A stretch of DNA of 20,095 nt, taken from NCBI GenBank assembly GCA_965371785.1, contig CBDUZS010000049.1, forward strand, positions 1 through 20,095, given 5' to 3'. Made by a program: the position numbers and the translations under genes. Shown piece by piece: positions 15,117 through 20,095 of the stretch; positions within the stretch are counted from its first letter, which is position 1; each line of letters begins with the position of its first letter. The stretch comes from CBDUZS01 sp965371785 (GTDB lineage Bacteria; Fermentibacterota; Fermentibacteria; Fermentibacterales; JCC-6). The notes under the pieces are model-generated. The model searched no databases, was not told the DNA's origin, and saw only the letters and a list, made by a program, of their open reading frames with translations.

Positions 15117-16976
15117 CTAGTCCCCGCAGTGTTCCATCGCGAATTCAATGACTTCCGTATCGGACACCAATCTGAACGAGGGAAGGGAACGGAGGATCAC
15201 GCTTCCGTAACCTGCGCTCTTCAACCGATGATCGAGGATCAGGACGATTCCTCTGTCGGTGACCGATCTTATGAGCCTTCCCACTCCTTGTTTCAGTCTC
15301 ACTGCGGCGGCGGGAAGCGTGAGTGTCCGAAATGAGCTTTCTCCCCGTCTTTCGATCGCTTCGAGGCGAGCGGCCGTAAGAGGATGTCCCGGAGATGGGA
15401 ATGGTATCCTGTCGATTATCACTGCCTGGAGCAGGTCTCCTGGAAGATCTATTCCCTCCCAGAAGGATGTTGTGCCCAGGATGATTCCCCGGCTGTTCTT
15501 CCTGAACTCCTCGAGAATTTTCTTTCTCGGCATGTCTCCCTGAACGAACAGTCGGAGTCCATCGGGGAGATCGGCCGCTGCAAGATCCTTGACGAGGGTA
15601 AGATTGCGGTAACTGGTGAACAGCATCATCGTCCGCCCATGCAGAATACCTGAAAGCTCCTTTGCCCAGGACCAGGCTGTAGAAGCAAGTTCGCCATGGG
15701 AATCATGTCTTGGAAGCTGTTCGGGAACGGAGAGAACGGCCTGACCCGAGTAGTCGAAAGGGCTTCCGAAACTATGGGAGTAGCAATCCCAGGTTCCGAG
15801 ACGATCGGTGAAGAATTCGAAACTGCCGTCGACCGTCAATGTTGCCGACGTCAGGATCACGGAAGGGAATGCGGCGTATACGATGGATGCGAGTTCTCTC
15901 CCAACCTCTAACGGCACCGAGCGCACCACTTTTCTCTTGCCTGAGACCTCCACAAAAGTGCAGTAATCATCGGCCGGCACGTTTTGCAGTGCTTTCACGG
16001 TTTCCTCGACGAATCCGGCAACCATTGCTGATGCTGCAAGGTTTCCGATTGGCTCCATTTCCTTTCGCAGCTCTCCCGCCAGCCTGGCTACACGGTTCAG
16101 CTCGACAAGGTTGTCCACAGTCGACCACCGGGCAGTTGTATCGTTGCCATGCGTCAGTCCGACGACCGCTGCGGCCAGTCCTCTCACCTTCTCGAGGAGC
16201 AGAGACTTCCGCTTGACCTCCAGCTCGCAGAACCCCACTCCGTCGAAGAGCGGAAAGAGCATACCCTCTCCAAGCGAAATGCCCATGCATTCACTGGCAG
16301 CATCCTCCAGCCTGTGTCCTTCATCGATGATGAGTAAATCCGCTTCGGGGATAAGATCCTCGGTCTGAAGTCCGGATATGAGAAGGTGATGGTTCAGGAT
16401 AAGCAGATCGGCTCTTCGGGCAGCGTTTCTTGCGGTGTAGTAGAAACATTTACGAAACAGAGGACAGCTCGAGCCGGGACAATCGAGCCTGTCGCCTGAG
16501 ACGTGTCTCCAGATGTCAGAGGGAATGCTGGACGGTGAATGTGAGATGTCTCCTGTATCGGTGCTCTCCACCCATTCACCCAGCCCTGAGAACCCACCGA
16601 ACCTGGCGGAGGCAAGAGACCATTTCCGCAGGCAGAGGTAGTTCCTCCGTCCCTTCAGCACGGCAACCCTGATATCGATACCGAGGGCATCGGTGAGAGA
16701 CGGTATGTCCTTCGAAACGAGCTGATCCTGCAGAGTGAGTGTGGCAGTCGATACAACGGTCTTCGCTCCGGAAAGAAGCGCGGGTACGAGGTAGGCAAGG
16801 CTCTTCCCCACTCCCGTTCCAGCCTCGAGTACGAAGAGACCGCCGGTCTCCACGGCATCGGCCACCGTTAGAGCCATGTCCAGCTGGCGGGGTCTTACCG
16901 TGTACCCGGAAAGGGATGACTCTGGCAGGGTTCGCTCAAGAATCTCTTCGATTCTGTCAGTCAGCGATTCCGTCAT
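15117..16976 (-). CDS. dinG: DinG/XPD-family ATP-dependent DNA helicase
   Basis: The protein is 619 aa from ATG 16976, which shares its A with the recJ stop (TGATG). A longer frame to 17033 only overlaps recJ. Motifs are YTVRPRQLDM (Q motif), EAGTGVGKS (Walker A, 51-59), Cys115, Cys166, Cys171 and Cys177 (the four-cysteine 4Fe-4S cluster of the XPD/DinG family), DEGH (218-221), TSATLTVDG, TTSFWEGIDLPG and VGRLIRSVTDRG (motif VI). Such helicases unwind 5'-3', resolving R-loops, G-quadruplexes and damaged DNA. There is no N-terminal exonuclease domain as in some Gram-positive DinG. Translation is coupled to recJ. It could also be called YoaA-like; sequence alone does not separate DinG from YoaA. 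Confidence 0.92.
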   Translation of the reverse strand: MTESLTDRIEEILERTLPESSLSGYTVRPRQLDMALTVADAVETGGLFVLEAGTGVGKSLAYLVPALLSGAKTVVSTATLTLQDQLVSKDIPSLTDALGIDIRVAVLKGRRNYLCLRKWSLASARFGGFSGLGEWVESTDTGDISHSPSSIPSDIWRHVSGDRLDCPGSSCPLFRKCFYYTARNAARRADLLILNHHLLISGLQTEDLIPEADLLIIDEGHRLEDAASECMGISLGEGMLFPLFDGVGFCELEVKRKSLLLEKVRGLAAAVVGLTHGNDTTARWSTVDNLVELNRVARLAGELRKEMEPIGNLAASAMVAGFVEETVKALQNVPADDYCTFVEVSGKRKVVRSVPLEVGRELASIVYAAFPSVILTSATLTVDGSFEFFTDRLGTWDCYSHSFGSPFDYSGQAVLSVPEQLPRHDSHGELASTAWSWAKELSGILHGRTMMLFTSYRNLTLVKDLAAADLPDGLRLFVQGDMPRKKILEEFRKNSRGIILGTTSFWEGIDLPGDLLQAVIIDRIPFPSPGHPLTAARLEAIERRGESSFRTLTLPAAAVRLKQGVGRLIRSVTDRGIVLILDHRLKSAGYGSVILRSLPSFRLVSDTEVIEFAMEHCGD

Positions 16977-18676
16977 CAGAGAGTACCTGCCGGTCTGACG
17001 CCTTTTATATGGAGTTGAACCGAGCTGCCGCAATGCCAGGTGTCTTCGCGAAGAGTGAAAGCAAGGTCAACGGGGCATGGAAGCAGTGATTGAGATCCTG
17101 ACATCCCGAATCCTATAGCCCTTATCCTGGAGTCTCCAATCTGGAACAGGCAACTGAGATGACGGCCCTGCCCCACCAATTTCCAGCTTACCGCGCGAAC
17201 ACTCCTGGCCAGCCAGACGGGTTCTTCGTTACCTTCCCCGAAAGGCTCCAGTATCTCCAGAGCCCGGACGGTATCGATGTTAAAATCGCATTCTTCGAGC
17301 TGACCATCCAGCCATATGACAGTTCCGCGTCCGGTTTGCTCCTGCAGTACAGCAACCCTTTGTTCGAGTTCATCCCTGAACGAGTCGATCTTATCGGTGG
17401 CAATGGACAGCCCTGCGGCCATGTGATGTCCTCCGAACGCATCCAGCATACCGGTATCCGACTGGATTCCGCAAAGAACGTCGTGTATCGAAACTCCTGG
17501 AATACTCCTGGCGGAGCCCTTTGCGCTGTCTCCCGAGATCGATACGAGCACTACCGGGACACCCGTCTCGGACACCAGTCTGGAGGCAGCGATTCCGATG
17601 ACCCCCTGATGCCACTCGCTGCTGCAGAGAACAAGGCTGCAGGCTTCGGGATATGAGTACGACATCCTGAGAGCGTCCTTGTAGACCTCGCCGTCGAGAC
17701 AGCGTCGTTCCGAATTGTACTTCTCTATGATTTCGGCAAGCTCCGCGGCTCTTACGCGGCTTTCGGCAAGGAGAAGCTCGACCGCACTGGATGCGTGTCC
17801 TATCCTGCCGGAGGAGTTGAGCCTCGGGCCTATTGAGAACGCGATATCCCTCGAAGATATTTTCTGTAGATCATTCCCTGCACTTGCGGCAATTGCGGCC
17901 AGTCCCGGAATTGTGCTCTCGGACATCATCTGCAGTCCGATACTTACCAGAATCCTGTTATCGCCGGTCAGCGGAACCACATCACAAACCGTACCAATGG
18001 CGGCAAGCGGGAGCAAATCGACAATATCCTCAATGCCTGATCCGAAATGCTCGAACAGAGCCTGCATGGTTCTGAATGCCACTCCTGCTCCGGACAGACC
18101 TGACCAGGGGGCGGAATCGGATGAGAGCTGAGGGTCGACCAGTGAGAATGCATCGGGAAGTTCTGAAGACGGGCGGTGGTGGTCCGTGACCACCGTATCG
18201 ATTCCCCGGGACGATAGCTCTTTAATCTCTGCAACGGCAGTGATTCCACAGTCGACTGTCACCATCAGGCTTGCGCCGACACTCGAGCATGCTTCAATCC
18301 CGCTGTCTCCGATACCGTAGCCGTCACCGAACCTGTCGGGAATGTGGTAGGACACCTCCCCGCCGAGCCTCCGGAGAGCAATACATGTAAGAGTAGTGGC
18401 TGTAATGCCGTCTGCGTCGTAATCCCCGTGAACGAGTATCCTCTCTCCCGAGTCTATTGCAGAAGCAATCCGTTCACACGCCCGTTCGATTCCCGGAAGA
18501 GCATTCCATGGAGACAGGTTTTCAAGTAAAGGATTCACAAGGAACTGCAGGGCATTCCCGTCCAGCCCCCTCCTGGCAAGGAGGAGGGCAATTGACAAAG
18601 GCAGGTGGGAGAACTCTTCGGGAGGAGTTTTCAGATGGAGTCCGGGAACGGGTCTGGCAAGCCAGCGATGTTTCAA
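16976..18676 (-). CDS. recJ: Single-stranded DNA-specific exonuclease RecJ
   Basis: The protein is 566 aa, close to the usual size. RecJ degrades single-stranded DNA 5'-3' in RecF recombination and mismatch and base excision repair. DHH-family motifs are HGDYDADGIT (83-92), VDCGIT (141-146), DHHRPS (165-170), PLAAIGTVCDVVPL and FGGHHMAAGLS (DHHA1 part), with Mn-binding Asp and His residues intact. The start is TTG 18676, preceded by GGAGGA. The longer frame to an ATG at 18745 runs through the last 55 bases of the RNase P RNA and its upstream residues are encoded by RNA stem sequence, so I reject it. The stop overlaps the dinG ATG. Confidence 0.95.
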   Translation of the reverse strand: MKHRWLARPVPGLHLKTPPEEFSHLPLSIALLLARRGLDGNALQFLVNPLLENLSPWNALPGIERACERIASAIDSGERILVHGDYDADGITATTLTCIALRRLGGEVSYHIPDRFGDGYGIGDSGIEACSSVGASLMVTVDCGITAVAEIKELSSRGIDTVVTDHHRPSSELPDAFSLVDPQLSSDSAPWSGLSGAGVAFRTMQALFEHFGSGIEDIVDLLPLAAIGTVCDVVPLTGDNRILVSIGLQMMSESTIPGLAAIAASAGNDLQKISSRDIAFSIGPRLNSSGRIGHASSAVELLLAESRVRAAELAEIIEKYNSERRCLDGEVYKDALRMSYSYPEACSLVLCSSEWHQGVIGIAASRLVSETGVPVVLVSISGDSAKGSARSIPGVSIHDVLCGIQSDTGMLDAFGGHHMAAGLSIATDKIDSFRDELEQRVAVLQEQTGRGTVIWLDGQLEECDFNIDTVRALEILEPFGEGNEEPVWLARSVRAVSWKLVGQGRHLSCLFQIGDSRIRAIGFGMSGSQSLLPCPVDLAFTLREDTWHCGSSVQLHIKGVRPAGTL

Positions 18677-18679
18677 ACT

Positions 18680-18685
18680 TCCTCC
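18680..18685 (-). promoter_or_regulatory. Ribosome binding site fixing the recJ TTG start
   Basis: GGAGGA on the minus strand ends 3 nt before the TTG at 18676. It lies between the rnpB 3' end (about 18691) and recJ and is the only strong Shine-Dalgarno site there. Confidence 0.75.
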
Positions 18686-18690
18686 AGGAG

Positions 18691-19061
18691 AAAGAGGGTC
18701 AGGCTGTAAGCCGGGTTCTGTATCGCCGTAGGCGATGACGGCCATCCATCTAGGGTATCGGTTCCCCGGTACCTCGAGCAGCCAACCCGGAGGTCAAGGG
18801 AACGGGCCATTCCCTGGCTCTGGCGAGCCTTCCTCCCTATTCGGCCTTGCACCGGACGAGGTTTGCCATGCAGGATCGGTTACCCGATCCCCGGCAGGCT
18901 CTTACCCTGCCCTTTCACCCTTACCTGCCTTGGCAGGAGGTTTCCTTTCTGTGGCACTGTCTGTGCGTTACCGCACCCGGGATTTCCCCGGCGTCCCGCC
19001 CTGTGGAGCCCGGACTTTCCTCCCCCGAAGGGGCGACCGCCCGCCTGACCCTGCTCTTTCC
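18691..19061 (-). ncRNA. rnpB: RNase P RNA (bacterial type A)
   Basis: This is the ribozyme that removes tRNA 5' leaders. Hallmarks on the minus strand are GAGGAAAGTCCGGGCTCC (CR-I, 19022 down), GGGTAAGAGCCTGCCGG, GTGCAAGGCCGAATAGG, CCTAGATGGATGGCC and ACAGAACCCGGCTTA (CR-V, 18721-18707). The ends pair as P1: GGGTCAGGC near the 5' end with GCCTGACCC at the 3' end, extended by AAAGA/TCTTT. That sets ends near 19061 and 18691, with a few bases of uncertainty. About 370 nt, normal for type A. It sits 31 nt after the zinc-ribbon gene stop and about 15 nt before recJ, with no clear promoter or terminator, so it may be processed from a longer transcript. Confidence 0.97.
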
Positions 19062-19092
19062 GTAATCTACTCGATTTCACCTGAGCAGGCAG

Positions 19093-19815
19093 TTAGTCAC
19101 CAGCAAAGGAGCTGTCATCGGTCCAGACTACGAAACGTCCGCATATAGGACATGTAAACGTTGCGCCTGAAGCGATCTCTACGGCGCTCTGCGGAGGGAT
19201 ATTGGTCATGCATCCGCCACATGCTCCGCCGATCAGCCCCACAACTGCAAGGCCTTTCCCTACGGCTCTGAGCTGCTCGTACTTCCTGAGAAAGCGGATG
19301 TTGACACCTGTAACTCGCTTCTCCCTGGCAACCTGGAGGGATTCCACCTCCTGTTCGAGGTCTCTCTTCTCGGTCTGCAGGAATTCCTTCCTCTTCTCCG
19401 CTCTCTGGACACTCCTGTCGAGAATCTTCCTGGCAGTTTCGATTTCCAGGGTGGTCGCATCCTCCTTGTACATCAGCTCTATTGATCTGCTGTCAAGGTC
19501 GTCGATCATCTGTTCGACGGTGCTGATCTGCTGGAGCATGGCTCTGTACTCTTCGTTGGTCTTGAGAGAAAGGAGATTGTTCTTGTAATCGGCAAGCCTT
19601 TCCTTCGCATCCTGCTTGTCGACTATGCTCTGCTTCTGCCCTGCTTTGACCTCTTCGAGACATTTCTCGTGCTCTGAGAAGCGATCCCTGTGCTTCCTGA
19701 TCTCCTGATCATGGATATCTATCTCCTTAGGGATTCTGCTCAGGTCTTCAAGGGTTCTGTCCAGTTTCCTGTCAAGGTCCTGAAGCTTCAGCAAGTCTTT
19801 AATGTGGTCGTCCAT
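19093..19815 (-). CDS. Coiled-coil C4 zinc-ribbon protein (DUF164/PF02591 type)
   Basis: The protein is 240 aa. Residues 1-170 are a long heptad-rich coiled coil (LLKLQDLDRKLDRTLEDL onward). The C-terminus holds a zinc ribbon with Cys199, Cys202, Cys222 and Cys225 (CGGC and CPIC), with NIPPQ between as in the family. The Helicobacter homologue HP0958 is an RpoN and flagellar-mRNA chaperone, and the chlamydial homologue CT398 has a similar hook-like coiled coil. No flagellar gene is seen here, so the general RNA- or protein-binding reading is more cautious. ATG 19815 is preceded by GAGG. It follows the tRNA terminator, so it probably has its own promoter, not obvious in the 22 nt between. Confidence 0.88.
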   Translation of the reverse strand: MDDHIKDLLKLQDLDRKLDRTLEDLSRIPKEIDIHDQEIRKHRDRFSEHEKCLEEVKAGQKQSIVDKQDAKERLADYKNNLLSLKTNEEYRAMLQQISTVEQMIDDLDSRSIELMYKEDATTLEIETARKILDRSVQRAEKRKEFLQTEKRDLEQEVESLQVAREKRVTGVNIRFLRKYEQLRAVGKGLAVVGLIGGACGGCMTNIPPQSAVEIASGATFTCPICGRFVVWTDDSSFAGD

Positions 19816-19837
19816 CTCCCTCTTTCTCCGTTAAGCG

Positions 19838-19872
19838 AAACAAAGAAAGGGGTGCGCCACAAGGCACACCCC
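19838..19872 (-). terminator. Rho-independent terminator after the tRNA pair
   Basis: GGGGTG (19849-19854) pairs with CACCCC (19867-19872), with inner GCC/GGC and loop ACAA (one C/A mismatch). On the minus strand TTTCTTTGTTT follows, a good T-tract. It lies about 59 nt downstream of tRNA-Val. Confidence 0.88.
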
Positions 19873-19907
19873 ACAGGTCTTCCTGTATAAATGGGATCAC
19901 TCCCATT
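19873..19907 (-). other. Two further hairpins in the tRNA trailer
   Basis: ACAGG-TCTT-CCTGT (19873-19886) and AATGGGA-TCAC-TCCCATT (19890-19907) lie directly beside the terminator hairpin, giving three stem-loops in 59 nt. They may protect or guide processing of the tRNA 3' trailer. Confidence 0.55.
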
Positions 19908-19930
19908 CCGGCAGCTCTGGCCGGTCCGAT

Positions 19931-20007
19931 TGGTGGGCGGGACAGGATTCGAACCTGCGACCCCAAACGTGTGAAGCTTGTGCTCTAGCCAACTGAGCTA
20001 CCCGCCC
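19931..20007 (-). tRNA. tRNA-Val (anticodon CAC)
   Basis: Complete 77-nt cloverleaf: acceptor GGGCGGG/CCCGCCC, D arm GCTC/GAGC, anticodon stem CAAGC/GTTTG with loop TTCACAC, T loop TTCGAAT. The anticodon CAC reads GUG. The 3' CCA is encoded. It is 11 nt after the CAU tRNA. Confidence 0.96.
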
Positions 20008-20018
20008 TTCAGATGACA

Positions 20019-20095
20019 TGGTGGGCCCACCTGGACTCGAACCAGGGACCGACCGGTTATGAGCCGGTGGCTCTAGCCAACTGAGCTATGGGCCC
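20019..20095 (-). tRNA. tRNA with CAU anticodon (elongator Met or Ile2)
   Basis: Complete 77-nt cloverleaf beginning exactly at the window edge: acceptor GGGCCCA/TGGGCCC, anticodon stem ACCGG/CCGGT with loop CTCATAA, T arm CCTGG/CCAGG, encoded CCA. The paired first base (G1-C72) and lack of the three G-C initiator pairs exclude initiator tRNA. The stem CGGCTCATAACCG resembles isoleucine-2 tRNAs whose C34 is changed to lysidine by TilS, so Ile2 is more likely than Met. Confidence 0.9.

Noticed and set aside
16977..17033. Longer dinG start inside recJ
   Set aside because: ATG 16976 overlaps the recJ stop in the common TGATG form and the extra residues are recJ sequence read in another frame.
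9346..18676. A single competence locus (pilins, dprA, recJ, dinG)
   Set aside because: No ComEA, ComEC, ComF or pilus ATPase is present, and DprA, RecJ and DinG are common housekeeping genes, so adjacency is not enough.
18677..18745. Extension of recJ to an ATG at 18745
   Set aside because: It lies largely in the conserved 3' part of RNase P RNA, while TTG 18676 has a GGAGGA site and gives the normal RecJ length.
18735..19148. Several open frames across the rnpB region on both strands
   Set aside because: They are GC-driven frames through structured RNA with no protein family likeness.

Overview
The window looks like chromosomal DNA from an uncultured, GC-moderate, Gram-negative-type bacterium. 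Two features suggest the Fibrobacterota-Chlorobiota-Bacteroidota (FCB) group or a neighbouring candidate phylum: a secreted protein with a C-terminal Por/T9SS-like sorting domain (793-1791) and secreted FG-GAP/VCBS-type repeat proteins. Fermentibacterota-like lineages would fit, but that placement is inference. I see no transposase, integrase, phage gene or CRISPR array. Gene packing is tight. Several junctions overlap by 1-11 nt (ATGA, GTGA, TGATG and, I propose, CTGA), and TTG starts recur.

Layout. (1) 1-1791, minus: a truncated FG-GAP repeat protein with 153-bp tandem repeats, preceded by a secreted protein with a sorting domain. (2) 1946-5002, minus: a coupled three-gene operon of a B12-binding-type radical SAM enzyme, shikimate dehydrogenase (aroE) and a HydE-like radical SAM enzyme. 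(3) 5046-9296, plus: a CAP-domain secreted protein followed by two membrane-anchored HD-GYP paralogues. The first keeps every metal ligand; the second is degenerate. (4) 9346-11135, minus: a type IV pilin-like protein and a PilX/GspK-like protein fused to a large extracellular domain. (5) 11277-14947, minus: dprA, obg and a secreted TPR protein. (6) 15117-19815, minus: a DinG/XPD-type helicase, recJ, the RNase P RNA gene (rnpB) and a C4 zinc-ribbon coiled-coil protein. (7) 19838-20095, minus: a tRNA pair (Val-CAC and a CAU tRNA) with a terminator.

How they fit together. DprA, the pilin-like pair, RecJ and DinG are compatible with DNA uptake and recombination, but each also has other roles and no ComEA/ComEC is present. 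The active/inactive HD-GYP pair suggests a c-di-GMP or related nucleotide signalling module with a regulatory pseudo-enzyme. The radical SAM-aroE-radical SAM operon is the least explained part of the window. Several start sites matter: recJ should not be extended into rnpB, and dprA probably starts at a CTG overlapping the obg stop, because the first in-frame TTG cuts off its N-terminal helical domain.
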